A DNA stretch of 64,000 nucleotides from Aquimarina sp. TRL1. GTDB lineage: Bacteria; Bacteroidota; Bacteroidia; Flavobacteriales; Flavobacteriaceae. Location: NCBI RefSeq assembly GCF_013365535.1, contig NZ_CP053590.1, positions 734,501-798,500 of the forward strand. The letters run 5' to 3'. The number at the start of each line of letters is the position of its first letter. Positions within the stretch are counted from its first letter, which is position 1. The notes beneath the pieces were generated by a model. That model was not told the DNA's origin. It made no database searches and was given only the letters and a program-made list of their open reading frames with translations. The translations under genes were made by a program, and so were the position numbers. Below, one piece after another: positions 43,844 to 53,017 of the stretch.

Positions 43844-44938
43844 TTACACGATATAGTTTACTAAGTATTCTCTGGCAATTGTTTTTATCTGATAATGATT
43901 CTCAAAACATTTTTTGGCATTATCTGACAAGCGTTCTTTTTCTTTCTCCGGCAATGCGATATAACGTCTGATCGCATCACTCATTGAATCCACTTCCATG
44001 TCAGGGGTAATAAATCCGTTATAGTTTTCTTTAATAATATCTACTAAACCTCCTGCCGGAGTTGTAATAACAGGAACTCCCATTGACAATGCTTCTAATA
44101 CTACAATGGGCATTCCTTCCTGTACGGAACTAACCACTAATGCATCTGTCTCTTTTAGAAAATCAGCTGCTTTTTCTTGCTCTCCGGCCAGAAAAACATT
44201 GGGTGCATTAATCGCAATCACCTCATCTGTTAATTGTTTATTTAGTGGCAATCCAACTTGCACGCACATTACTTCTGGATTTGTACCTGCGATCTCTTTA
44301 AAACTCTGGGATAGCAGCTTAAAGTTTTTATGCCGGTTTATATTACCAATCGCTAAAAACCGAACTCCTTTTTTAGGAACTTTAGAGAAGCTATTCCAGA
44401 AATCTTTAATTGCGACCATGTTCCTTTTAGGAATGTACGGATGAATTCCATTTCTGATTACTGTACTTTTCAATTTGGGATATGTCCGGCGTAATTCATT
44501 ATAGATACTGGTTGTTACACATACATGCATTATTTTATTATTGAGATACCGGAGTCTGTTAACCCATACAAATACCTTTTTCCAGTTATCAAAGCTACTG
44601 TGAACCGTGTGTATATATTTTACATTTCTGTACAGACATGAAATAGCAAACACATAATAAAAAGGATTGTGTAAATGCACGTGAATTACCTTCGGTCCGA
44701 TAGCATGGATATGCCGATATAATTCCATAAATTGCCGAATGGAATACTTCTTCTTCCACCCTAATGGAACGATCTTGATATCAGGATGTACATTTCGTAT
44801 ATAATTGCGAAGACTATTTGTCTGTCCCAGCAATACGATGGTTACTCTATTGGCTCGTACTTGTTCATTTGCCAACTGTACTACAAAGTTCTCGGCTCCT
44901 CCAATGTTCAAGGTCGATATGACATGTACGATATTCAT
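43844..44938 (-). CDS. Glycosyltransferase family 4
   Basis: 364 residues, complete GT-B enzyme. N-terminal STLNIGGAENFVVQLAN is characteristic of GT4; the donor site has FLAIGNINRHKNFKLL, SSVQEGMPIVVLEALSMG with the E-x7-E pair, and VPVITTPAGG. It transfers an activated sugar (retaining) to the growing lipid-linked unit. Overlaps the FkbM gene by four bases. Confidence 0.93.
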   Translation of the reverse strand: MNIVHVISTLNIGGAENFVVQLANEQVRANRVTIVLLGQTNSLRNYIRNVHPDIKIVPLGWKKKYSIRQFMELYRHIHAIGPKVIHVHLHNPFYYVFAISCLYRNVKYIHTVHSSFDNWKKVFVWVNRLRYLNNKIMHVCVTTSIYNELRRTYPKLKSTVIRNGIHPYIPKRNMVAIKDFWNSFSKVPKKGVRFLAIGNINRHKNFKLLSQSFKEIAGTNPEVMCVQVGLPLNKQLTDEVIAINAPNVFLAGEQEKAADFLKETDALVVSSVQEGMPIVVLEALSMGVPVITTPAGGLVDIIKENYNGFITPDMEVDSMSDAIRRYIALPEKEKERLSDNAKKCFENHYQIKTIAREYLVNYIV

Positions 44939-45768
44939 ACCTCTTGTGTCCCGTATATCCAGCTATCAACTACTTCATGTCCTGTGGTGTTATAAGTGAC
45001 TAAAAAGCCATTGTTCTCTAAAAATTCTGCCATGGTTTTTTTGATATTTCGCTGATCATCAAACAAAAAGTCATGGCATGAAACGGCTATGTTTTTTGTA
45101 ATTTTTATAGCCTTTTGCATTCCTTCTATCATCTGTAATTCAGACCCTTCTATATTGACTTTGAGAAAATCAATTGTATGAATATTTCGCTCAGTAATCA
45201 GGTGATCCAATGTTACCCCATCTACTGCAATCCCTTTAGCTTCCTTATTAACCGCATCTACCTGATAGGTGTCGGATTCTTCTATCCATACTTTTTGATT
45301 ACTATCTGTTATCGCCAGATGCAAGTTCTCTGATATATCAATCTTATTCTTCTTACACAAACTTTCTAACCGGCTGTGACTGGCAGCACTTGCCTCTACA
45401 GAATATATTTGTCCCTGATGGGCTGTCTTTTCATAAAAATACAGGGTTTCTGTACCAATACCAGCTCCGATATCCAGAATAACATCTCCTTTTTTGGGAA
45501 TATAATATTGGCAGGCAATGCGTTCTATACTGGCAAACAATTTATCTTTACTAAAGTTAAAATATGGTTTAGGTACTATATAGAGGTACTCCCCATTGTC
45601 TTTTAACCAGTACATATCATAATCCGGATCATATTCTACCTCATTTGTTTTATTCATCAGGATTTTACTGGCAAACTCCATTAAGGAGGCTTTCTTTTTC
45701 TTGTTTCTCAAAAAAAACATGATGATATTTAGCCCCCCAGCGATCCCTTTTTTAAGCATATTTTTCAT
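44935..45768 (-). CDS. FkbM-family SAM methyltransferase
   Basis: 277 residues. S-adenosylmethionine motif GDVILDIGAGIGTETLYFYE near residue 93, and the FkbM signature IDFLKVNIEGSELQMIEGM near 200. It O-methylates a hydroxyl, here most likely on a sugar of the polymer. Start and stop positions overlap neighbouring genes in the tight minus-strand series. Confidence 0.9.
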   Translation of the reverse strand: MKNMLKKGIAGGLNIIMFFLRNKKKKASLMEFASKILMNKTNEVEYDPDYDMYWLKDNGEYLYIVPKPYFNFSKDKLFASIERIACQYYIPKKGDVILDIGAGIGTETLYFYEKTAHQGQIYSVEASAASHSRLESLCKKNKIDISENLHLAITDSNQKVWIEESDTYQVDAVNKEAKGIAVDGVTLDHLITERNIHTIDFLKVNIEGSELQMIEGMQKAIKITKNIAVSCHDFLFDDQRNIKKTMAEFLENNGFLVTYNTTGHEVVDSWIYGTQEV

Positions 45769-45821
45769 TTCAAAAATGGTTTTATTTGGTTTGTGTTTTT
45801 TTTCATATCACCTTTGCTTCT

Positions 45822-47264
45822 TTATTTTGATTTTAATTTCTTCATAAGGATTTCCTGAATTTCCGTAAGTTCTCTGAACTTAAACACATAAGCGAGCACG
45901 ATGTAAAATCCTAAATTCATAATGACCCCGACTACCAATTGTATAAGCCCCGAAGGCAGCCCTCTGCATATTAAAAAAGTTAATGCTCCAATTCCTACGC
46001 TAGTCATGATATAGGGAGCCAAATCTTTTAGTTGCTCTAATGCCGGATAATTAATATACTTGCGGGTATAGTAGGTATTGATAAAAAAGCCTACAAAGGA
46101 TACTCCTACATATCCTATAGTCATTGGAATCAGTCCTAATCTATAGGTAAGTACAATTGCAATAACTGTCAATAGGTTTTTGATAAGTTCTAATCTCAAA
46201 AACAGATCAGAACGCCCTTTTGCATTGAGAAAATTGAGGTTGATATATTGCATCGGATGAAACACTATTTCTAATGACAATATCTGCAACAACACTACTG
46301 TTGGCAACCATTTTTCTGTAAGAAGTGTTTTGATTAATGGTTCTGCACAAAACAGTAAAATAACAATCACCGGGGCTAATAAAAAACCTGTGAGCCGAAT
46401 ACTTCTCACCATCAATAGCTTTACTTTGTCTTGTTCTTCAATAACCTTTACCATAATCGGGAAGGTTACATTTTGTAAAATTGAAGCCACTAAAGTAGCC
46501 GGGATTTGCTTGAACAAAGTAGCTCGTGTAAAATACCCCAACTCTTCTGCTTTGTATACTTTTCCTATAATAATAAGGTAGCAATTCTTAAAAAAGATCT
46601 TTACTAATTCCGAAAGCATGAGATTCCCTCCAAACCCGAACATACTCCTGAATGCTTTTTTATCAAAAATCAATAACGGTTTCCATCTGTTCATACTCCA
46701 ATACATCACAGAGGTAACCAGTGTTCTCGTTACGTATTGATATACCAATGCCCACACACCATAGCCTGTCAATGCCAAAAATATCCCTACTATTCCTGAG
46801 ACTATAATAGCAGCTATATTGACAACTGCCTGTGTCTTAAAGTTTACCTGAGTGGTCAACATTGCCTTATGTACAATAGTGGTAGAGATAATGACGATAC
46901 TGACCCCTATGACTTTTATAAGTTTCTCTAATACCGGTTCTCCATAGAAATTGGCAATGAGTTTTGACGAAAAAAAGAGTATACTGTACAGTATTCCGCT
47001 TATCAATAGGTTAAAGTAAAGTATGGTAGAATAATCGCGCTTATTCACTTCTTTTTTTTGTACCAGAGCCGTATAAAATCCACTGTCAACAAGAGATTGA
47101 GAAACTGCCATAAAAATGGCAATCATCCCAATAAGCCCGTAATCTTTGGGCATAAGAATTCTTGCCAAAACCACTCCTAACCCAAACTGAATTAGTAAGG
47201 TGGTAAATTTATCGACACTACTCCACACCAGTCCATCTTTTGTTTTCTGGGTTAATGTGCTCAC
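45822..47264 (-). CDS. Wzx-type polysaccharide flippase (MOP superfamily)
   Basis: 480 residues with about 12-14 membrane segments. N-terminal TKDGLVWSSVDKFTTLLIQFG and ARILMPKDYGLIGMIAIF are typical of WzxC/lipopolysaccharide biosynthesis proteins. It flips the lipid-linked repeat unit to the outer face of the inner membrane. With the GT-C-like protein and the Wzc homologue it completes a Wzx/Wzy-type export route. Confidence 0.93.
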   Translation of the reverse strand: MSTLTQKTKDGLVWSSVDKFTTLLIQFGLGVVLARILMPKDYGLIGMIAIFMAVSQSLVDSGFYTALVQKKEVNKRDYSTILYFNLLISGILYSILFFSSKLIANFYGEPVLEKLIKVIGVSIVIISTTIVHKAMLTTQVNFKTQAVVNIAAIIVSGIVGIFLALTGYGVWALVYQYVTRTLVTSVMYWSMNRWKPLLIFDKKAFRSMFGFGGNLMLSELVKIFFKNCYLIIIGKVYKAEELGYFTRATLFKQIPATLVASILQNVTFPIMVKVIEEQDKVKLLMVRSIRLTGFLLAPVIVILLFCAEPLIKTLLTEKWLPTVVLLQILSLEIVFHPMQYINLNFLNAKGRSDLFLRLELIKNLLTVIAIVLTYRLGLIPMTIGYVGVSFVGFFINTYYTRKYINYPALEQLKDLAPYIMTSVGIGALTFLICRGLPSGLIQLVVGVIMNLGFYIVLAYVFKFRELTEIQEILMKKLKSK

Positions 47265-47358
47265 TGGTTTTCGTAATTTTTAATCATAATTATTTCATTC
47301 TAATTAGCGTTTTGATTACTCTTACTGACTTTATTGAGTATCAAATATTGCTACCGGA

Positions 47359-48330
47359 TCAGGCGTATTGCTTCTCCAGGATTGGTTTTTTCAAAAACGG
47401 ATGATAATCTCCTTTCAGGGATACAATTTCTGCCTCTCTGACATCATGGATAATCTCAATAGAAGGTCTGGCATCAACTAATCCATATCCCTCTCCTCTG
47501 AGGATGCCTTTATAGCTTTCTGTATGTAATTCTGTAAATCCGGTGCTAAACTCTATCGCATTACCATCTACTTCTATCGATCTGTAGGTGCGTTGTCCTT
47601 TTTCTTTTATCTCATTAGGGATATTCGCATAATCAATGGAAAGAAACCATCGGACTCTGGCTCTCTCTAATTCGAGATATCCAGCGGCAGAATCTTTTGT
47701 ATGCAGATGTACTCTATTGTCCGTTACACCACCAAAGATCCAACATAACATATCGAAAAAGTGTACTCCAATATTGGTAGCGACACCACCGGATTTGCTA
47801 ACATCTCCTTTCCATGAACTATTATACCAACTTCCTCTGGAAGTTAGATATGTCAGATCAATATCGTAGATTTTATCCTTGGGACCGTTATCGACTTGTT
47901 CTTTTAATGCCAGAATACTCGGGTGTAATCGTAATTGAAGAATGGTATGTACCCTATTTCCCGATTCTTTTTCTATATCTATCAAAGGTTTTATATTCCA
48001 TGGATTGAGTACAAGTGGTTTCTCGCAGATGGCATCAGATCCCCTCCTAAGCGCCATACGAATATGGGAATCATGCAAATAATTGGGGGTACAAATACTC
48101 ACATAATCTGTATGAATCCCTTTTCTCCTTTGTAGTTTTTCTATATGCCTATCGAATCGTTCAAATTCGACAAAGAAATCTGTATTCGGAAAATAACTGT
48201 CCAAAATCCCGACACTGTCAAATTTATCTAAAGCAGCTATCAAATTATTATTAGTTTCTCTTATCGCTTTCAGGTGTTTTGGTGCGATGTATCCTGCTGC
48301 GCCCATTAATGCAAAATTCTTTCCTCCCAT
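47359..48330 (-). CDS. Gfo/Idh/MocA sugar dehydrogenase (WlbA/WbpB-like)
   Basis: 323 residues. NAD-binding N-terminus (FALMGAAGYIAPKHLKAI) and the family motif AICEKPLVLNP near 110, followed by TILQLRLHPSILAL and SGGVATNIGVHFFDML. These match WlbA/WbpB enzymes that oxidise UDP-N-acetylglucosaminuronate at C3 before amination. The N-acetyltransferase of the same pathway is encoded six bases upstream. The aminotransferase (WbpE-like) and the UDP-GlcNAc 6-dehydrogenase are not in the window. Confidence 0.87.
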   Translation of the reverse strand: MGGKNFALMGAAGYIAPKHLKAIRETNNNLIAALDKFDSVGILDSYFPNTDFFVEFERFDRHIEKLQRRKGIHTDYVSICTPNYLHDSHIRMALRRGSDAICEKPLVLNPWNIKPLIDIEKESGNRVHTILQLRLHPSILALKEQVDNGPKDKIYDIDLTYLTSRGSWYNSSWKGDVSKSGGVATNIGVHFFDMLCWIFGGVTDNRVHLHTKDSAAGYLELERARVRWFLSIDYANIPNEIKEKGQRTYRSIEVDGNAIEFSTGFTELHTESYKGILRGEGYGLVDARPSIEIIHDVREAEIVSLKGDYHPFLKKPILEKQYA

Positions 48331-48335
48331 ATGAT

Positions 48336-48920
48336 TTATATCTTAGTTACCAGTTCATTATTAATACGATATTGTTCTTTACTTTCCGGACATATTGCCA
48401 GTCCGTCGGCATTAAATTCCAGCCGGTGTCCATACTCACTCATCCACCCTATTTGTGTTGCAGGATTACCAACAACCAATGCATAAGGTTTTATATCTTT
48501 TGTTACTACAGCTCCTGCTCCTATAAAAGAGAAGGCTCCGATATCATGCCCGCATACTATGGTAGCATTTGCACCTATAGTAGCGCCTTTACCCACATGT
48601 GTTTTGCTATACTGCCCCCTCCTGTTTACTGCACTTCTGGGATTGGTTACATTCGTAAATACACAAGACGGTCCTAAAAACACATCATCTTCACAGGTTA
48701 CCCCGGTGTACACAGAAACATTGTTTTGTATTTTCACATTATTCCCTAATACGACCTCTGGAGAAATCACTACATTCTGTCCTATATTACATCCTGCTCC
48801 GATATAGCAATTACTCATAATGTGTGAAAAATGCCATATTTTAGTTTTTTCCCCTATGCGGCAATCTTCATCCACTACAGCTGTATCATGCACGAAATAT
48901 TTTACTGTTGTATCAATCAT
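48336..48920 (-). CDS. Hexapeptide N-acetyltransferase (WlbB/WbpD-like)
   Basis: 194 residues of left-handed beta-helix repeats (CRIGEKTKIWHFSHIMSN, IGQNVVISPEVVLGNNVKIQ). The C-terminal GDIGAFSFIGAGAVVTKDIK-like segment and QIGWMSEYG match WlbB/WbpD, which acetylates the 3-amino group of UDP-GlcNAc(3NH2)A with acetyl-CoA. With the WlbA-like dehydrogenase it indicates a di-N-acetylated uronic acid in the polymer, provided the other enzymes are encoded elsewhere. Confidence 0.9.
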   Translation of the reverse strand: MIDTTVKYFVHDTAVVDEDCRIGEKTKIWHFSHIMSNCYIGAGCNIGQNVVISPEVVLGNNVKIQNNVSVYTGVTCEDDVFLGPSCVFTNVTNPRSAVNRRGQYSKTHVGKGATIGANATIVCGHDIGAFSFIGAGAVVTKDIKPYALVVGNPATQIGWMSEYGHRLEFNADGLAICPESKEQYRINNELVTKI

Positions 48921-48945
48921 ACTATTTCTATTTTTTTATTTATAG

Positions 48946-49518
48946 CTACATCCAGATGATGGTAGATACTGAGTGCTGAAAATGATTCGCATTTCCAGTA
49001 CTGTTATTAATCAGGGCGAATTTTGCCAGGCTCATAAAATTGAATCGAACAGATTCATTTATTTTGAAATTAATTCCAAAACCAAAATTTAGCGTGACAT
49101 TCATTGTACTGTCAAAAAAGCTTCCTCCTGCTCCTCCTGTAAGAAATCCATCATACCAGGAGTGACGCGGGTCTAAAAAGTAGTTGGTTGTATAATTCTT
49201 AAATAAAGCATCAATTGCCAGGTAATTTGTATTTACTGTATTCAATTCACTGTTAATCATTTTTCCCTGAGTAAACTCATTTAATGTCATGTTTAACTCT
49301 ACTCCATAGTCATATTCAAATCGTTTCTCTCCTGATACTTTTATCAATCGGGAGATATTCCAATTATCCTCTATATTCAGCATCTGACTCAATTGGGTTC
49401 CGGAATTATCAACTACATTAAACCCAAGACCAAACACCCATGAATGTGATTCTTGTGCTCTTCCTTCGCATATGTACCAAAACATACACCCCATAAAAAC
49501 AATTCGTATCCATTGCAT
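48946..49518 (-). CDS. Outer-membrane beta-barrel-like protein
   Basis: 190 residues. An N-terminal signal (IVFMGCMFWYICEGRAQ) is followed by alternating hydrophobic strands and glycine-rich turns (SHSWVFGLGFNVVDN, LTGGAGGSFFDSTMNVTLNFG), as in small outer-membrane beta-barrels. It is probably the first gene of the polysaccharide cluster and could anchor, sense or help export the polymer, but no family is recognised. Confidence 0.68.
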   Translation of the reverse strand: MQWIRIVFMGCMFWYICEGRAQESHSWVFGLGFNVVDNSGTQLSQMLNIEDNWNISRLIKVSGEKRFEYDYGVELNMTLNEFTQGKMINSELNTVNTNYLAIDALFKNYTTNYFLDPRHSWYDGFLTGGAGGSFFDSTMNVTLNFGFGINFKINESVRFNFMSLAKFALINNSTGNANHFQHSVSTIIWM

Positions 49519-50271
49519 ATTGAATATTTATATTTCATTGAATAGAGATCTTTTATCAAAAAGATAAGCCCATTGAAATATCATCTGGTCACATATATTG
49601 ATATGCAAACCGTACTAGTATGTATAGACAGAGATTTAGAAGTAGCGTATTGTTTCGGCTTCATCCCAAAAATAATTTTGAGCAAATCTTAACTATATTA
49701 CATAGTACTATTATGTAATAGAAGCGATACTATCATGGGGATTGATACAAATTATTTCTTTAGAATTAACTAAACTACTATGGTTTAAAATTAACTATTA
49801 TTTACTCGAAAAGTATACTGTTTTTCCTCAAACCTTATACTGCATATATTTATAAAACAACCACTTACTACACACAAAGCCTCCTATTCCGCATCTTTTA
49901 TCAGCAAATAGCTCTTATATTTTCTCTGGAAAATTTCTTCTTTTTTTTAAAAAAACAAAAGAAACCCTTAGCTGATTCGTTGCATTTTTATTTCCTTTTT
50001 TAATAAAAAGGCACAGGCACCTTCTATCTAATATTATACATACTTTTTTTAGCTTATACATATCTATTACCTATGGCTAAAAGCGCTCATAAGAATTAAA
50101 CATAATGGAAAGGTTTCTTTTATTTCCTTCTATTCTTTTTTTCCAACAAAAAAACAGTAACCATTTCAATAACAGCTACTGTCATCTATCAAAAAATTTT
50201 TATTTCCTGAATATGAATTGTCTATAAACAGGAATTATGTCGTACTATAAACATGCCTTTTTATACCCGGA
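49519..50271. other. Gene-free 753-base region before polysaccharide cluster
   Basis: Very AT-rich, with many stops in all frames. It must contain the start signals of the minus-strand polysaccharide cluster. I found no exact TAnnTTTG element on the minus strand and no RNA gene. The length suggests complex regulation, but nothing specific is seen. Confidence 0.5.
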
Positions 50272-51015
50272 TTAGAAGTTTTGTCCATCACTGGATACTA
50301 CCTGACTGGATACCTTGGTCGCTGCTCTGTTCTCTATGACCTGATTATACTGCCCTGCTAAAACATCTATTTGATTGACCAGAATCGGATATACTTCATG
50401 ATTACCCAGGGTAGCATGTGCTTCGATATGGCGCATGAGAATCCGATAAGCATCTGTTGCTTCTTTTCGCAACTCTTTAATATCATATACCTGGTTTGCT
50501 GCAGTTTCTTCTACTCTTTCCAGATAGCTATGAGTAAATAATGTATTCGCTGATTTTAGTTCTGTGACCCAGGATTCTAAATGTAACCTCCGCACAGATG
50601 CTACCAGTTCTCGATCGTTTTCTAATTCATCTATAATATTATCCAGTGTTGCCGTTTCTTCCTGATAGCTCATCCGCTGAATACTGGTTCCATGTGCCTG
50701 TATCATAGAAAGAATGGCTCTTCCTGCTTCTGCTACTGCTGCTTTAAAATGATAAGTATATGCCTCTGCAAGGGTTTTTATCCCTACAATAGCTCTATCT
50801 CTTCGTTCATCTAATAAGATGATTTCCTGAGTAAGAGTGCTTCCTTTTTCTTGTTGAAAAGCAGCGTCTATTTTTTCTACTGGTGCTTCTAATGCTGCTT
50901 TCTGGGTCGTTAATTGTAATGTGTTTAGGTCTTGCTGAACTAATAAAGACAGTATGTCTTTCATGTACTGCAAAAAACCTCCATGGCGGAATCGGCTAAG
51001 ATATGGAGTATTCAT
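50272..51015 (-). CDS. DUF6261-family protein
   Basis: 247 residues, almost all helical, with no signal peptide. It begins with YLSRFRHGGFLQYMKDIL, the usual opening of this Bacteroidota family, then helices with heptad character (ALEAPVEKIDAAFQQEK, LLDERRDRAIVGIKTLAEAY). Family members are often repeated in Bacteroidota genomes and have no known function. Single gene between gene-free regions. Confidence 0.75.
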   Translation of the reverse strand: MNTPYLSRFRHGGFLQYMKDILSLLVQQDLNTLQLTTQKAALEAPVEKIDAAFQQEKGSTLTQEIILLDERRDRAIVGIKTLAEAYTYHFKAAVAEAGRAILSMIQAHGTSIQRMSYQEETATLDNIIDELENDRELVASVRRLHLESWVTELKSANTLFTHSYLERVEETAANQVYDIKELRKEATDAYRILMRHIEAHATLGNHEVYPILVNQIDVLAGQYNQVIENRAATKVSSQVVSSDGQNF

Positions 51016-51389
51016 ACTAAAAATATTTAAGTTAGTTATACATTATTTGATGACAACGCATCAAATTGTTTTTTAATTTAAAAACTAACTAGCACATTTT
51101 CAATATTTTAACACTTAATACATGTATGTTTTTTGCTTTTTACCACAAACCCTTCTTCTTCTTACAATAAAACCATCCTGCAATATGATGTTCTTCGTCA
51201 TCAGGGCACAAAATATTCCTTCAGATAGGTGGAGCATATCAACAGGATACGAATCTCTGCTGCAGTTGTGTTATCCCCGTCGTCGGTGGACGAAACCTTC
51301 CTGCAGTCGTGCTGAAGCTGTCGTCGAACAATAAAATGATCTTGTTTTGATGCGGAGTGAATATTAGAATATGAATCTTCTGGCAATTT
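51016..51389. other. Intergenic region with a GC-rich repeat block
   Basis: 374 bases without a convincing gene. Two overlapping short frames on opposite strands have no recognisable content. The interval 51240-51330 is much richer in G and C than its surroundings and contains the 41-base-period repeat listed separately. Confidence 0.5.
51260..51326. repeat. Two copies of CTGCAGTYGTG-N8-GTCGTCG, 41-base period
   Basis: Copy 1 is 51260-51285 and copy 2 is 51301-51326; each has the same 11-base and 7-base blocks at the same spacing. Only two copies are present, so this is not a CRISPR array. The purpose is unknown; it may be a binding site pair or a remnant of a mobile or repetitive element. 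Confidence 0.6.
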
Positions 51390-51971
51390 TTATGTTTTCT
51401 TAACAAATTTGGTAAGAATAACGATGTGCTGACCGTTTACTCTTCCTTCTATTTGTTCGGCATTATCCTGCACCAAAGAAATATTTCGAACAGCAGTTCC
51501 TCTTTTAGCCGTAAAATTAGCTCCTTTGACATTGAGGTCTTTTATTAACACAACACTATCTCCTGTCTGTAGTGTGGCTCCATTGCTATCAATATGCCGA
51601 ATTGTATCTTCATCTTCTTTTCCTTCTCCGGTAGCTGCTGCCCAGGAAGCGGTTTCCTCATCCAAATACATCATATCTAGTAAATCCTGTGGCCAGCCTT
51701 CTGCCTTTAACCGATGTAGCAGCCTCCATGCCATTACCTGTACAGCGGGCACTGGACTCCACATACTATCATTAAGGCATCTCCAGTGATTCACATCCAT
51801 GGTCTCCGGGATTGTAATCTGATCTGTACATACCTTACATGCCCAGATACTTGTATCGATCGTAGGCGTGCTTACCGGAGGAACTGCATATGCTGCTAAT
51901 TGCTCCGTATTACCACATAATTCACAGCTGGCATTGCTTCGTTGCAGAAGCTCCTTATCTATCTTCGTCAT
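51390..51971 (-). CDS. PhnA-like zinc-ribbon protein
   Basis: 193 residues from Met at 51971; the frame extends to 52019 but the N-terminal extension does not fit the family. An N-terminal zinc ribbon has two Cys pairs (CELCGN and IWACKVCTDQI), and the C-terminal PhnA domain contains QTGDSVVLIKDLNVKGANF, TAKRGTAVRNISLV and RVNGQHIVILTKFVKK. Despite the name, PhnA family proteins (YjdM-like) have no established role in phosphonate use. Probably a small cytoplasmic nucleic-acid- or metal-binding protein. Confidence 0.88.
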   Translation of the reverse strand: MTKIDKELLQRSNASCELCGNTEQLAAYAVPPVSTPTIDTSIWACKVCTDQITIPETMDVNHWRCLNDSMWSPVPAVQVMAWRLLHRLKAEGWPQDLLDMMYLDEETASWAAATGEGKEDEDTIRHIDSNGATLQTGDSVVLIKDLNVKGANFTAKRGTAVRNISLVQDNAEQIEGRVNGQHIVILTKFVKKT

Positions 51972-52116
51972 ATTTCCTATCGTAATGTTATTGATATCAC
52001 TACAGATATCATAGCACAAAATGCAATAATACTATTTATCCTTTGAATTAAGAGGGATTAACTATTTTTTTTGCATGTGCTATCATCTCATCCTGGCAAG
52101 AAGCTCCTCTTGTTGT

Positions 52117-52791
52117 TTATGAGCAACTGGTAACTGCCAGTAAGATAGATTGCAGCTCCTTGCAAGTATCGATCATATAGGTAGGATTTTCTGCCTGCAA
52201 GGCTTCTTTTTTACGAAATCCCCAACTGACAGCAATACTGTCCATTCCTGCATTCTTAGCAGTTTGAATATCAACTTCCGTATCTCCGATCATTACAATA
52301 TCTGCCATCGGTAGTCCGAACTTTCCTGCCAGGGCTATCGCTCCAGAAGGCTCTGGTTTTCTGTATTCCTTACTTTGCCCAATAACCATATCGAATCGTA
52401 CCTCCGGGAAATAATGTTTAACACATGCAACAGCCAGATAATGAACTTTGTTCGTCAATACACCTAGCCGAACTCCAGATGATTTTAAGGAGATTAATGT
52501 TTCTCTGATGCCTTTATAGGCTTTGCATTTCTCAGTATAATGTTTTTCATACAACTCTTTGAAACGCTCCACCATAGGAGCAATATGATCTTCCGTTTGC
52601 TTTTCTGCTGGAAGCGACCTTTTGATAAGATTACGGGTTCCGGAACCTATAAAACTTTTGTAGTCATCTAATGTATGACCTGGAAATCCATACTCCTCCA
52701 ATAATTGATTTACTAAATACCCGTAAAGATTAATAGTATTTAGCAGGGTTCCATCCAAATCGAACAGTACCCCTTGATACGTTTTTTTCAT
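52117..52791 (-). CDS. HAD-family phosphatase (Gph/phosphoglycolate phosphatase-like)
   Basis: 224 residues. HAD motifs: nucleophile Asp in VLFDLDGTLLNT, motif II LGVLTNKVHYL, the lysine in QSKEYRKPEPSG, and IVMIGDTEVDIQTAKNAG. The helical cap between motifs I and II is that of Gph/PGP enzymes. It probably hydrolyses phosphoglycolate or another small phosphate monoester. Single gene with its own stop and no obvious partners. Confidence 0.88.
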   Translation of the reverse strand: MKKTYQGVLFDLDGTLLNTINLYGYLVNQLLEEYGFPGHTLDDYKSFIGSGTRNLIKRSLPAEKQTEDHIAPMVERFKELYEKHYTEKCKAYKGIRETLISLKSSGVRLGVLTNKVHYLAVACVKHYFPEVRFDMVIGQSKEYRKPEPSGAIALAGKFGLPMADIVMIGDTEVDIQTAKNAGMDSIAVSWGFRKKEALQAENPTYMIDTCKELQSILLAVTSCS

Positions 52792-52953
52792 GATGATTGA
52801 TTTATGATGATTGACTCATAGAACGTAAAGACGCTCTATATATTAGTACCCAAAGAAGAAAATTTGTTACTAGAAATATTGTAAGATTAATCGTTCTTTT
52901 CCTCTGCAAACCTAACAATCCCGCTACTCATCTATTAGTGAAAAAGTTAGCTA

Positions 52954-52993
52954 TAAAAAAACACCTGAGATGCTAAAAGAATCTACAGGTGTT
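52954..52993 (-). terminator. Intrinsic terminator of E1 gene
   Basis: AACACCTG (52960-52967) pairs with CAGGTGTT (52986-52993). On the minus strand the stem is followed by TTTTTTT. It lies 25 bases after the stop of the E1 gene at 53018. Confidence 0.88.
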
Positions 52994-53017
52994 CTTGTAA
53001 TATAAATGGTTGTTATA

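Noticed and set aside
51260-51326. CRISPR array
   Set aside because: Only two repeat copies, no consistent spacer series and no cas genes in the window.
51122-51386. Two short frames on opposite strands in the GC-rich intergenic block
   Set aside because: They overlap each other, have no recognisable sequence features, and appear only because the block is GC-rich with few stops.
51390-51971. Linking the PhnA-like gene to the phosphonate set at 25604-28791
   Set aside because: PhnA-family proteins have no proven role in phosphonate metabolism, and the gene lies 23 kb away.
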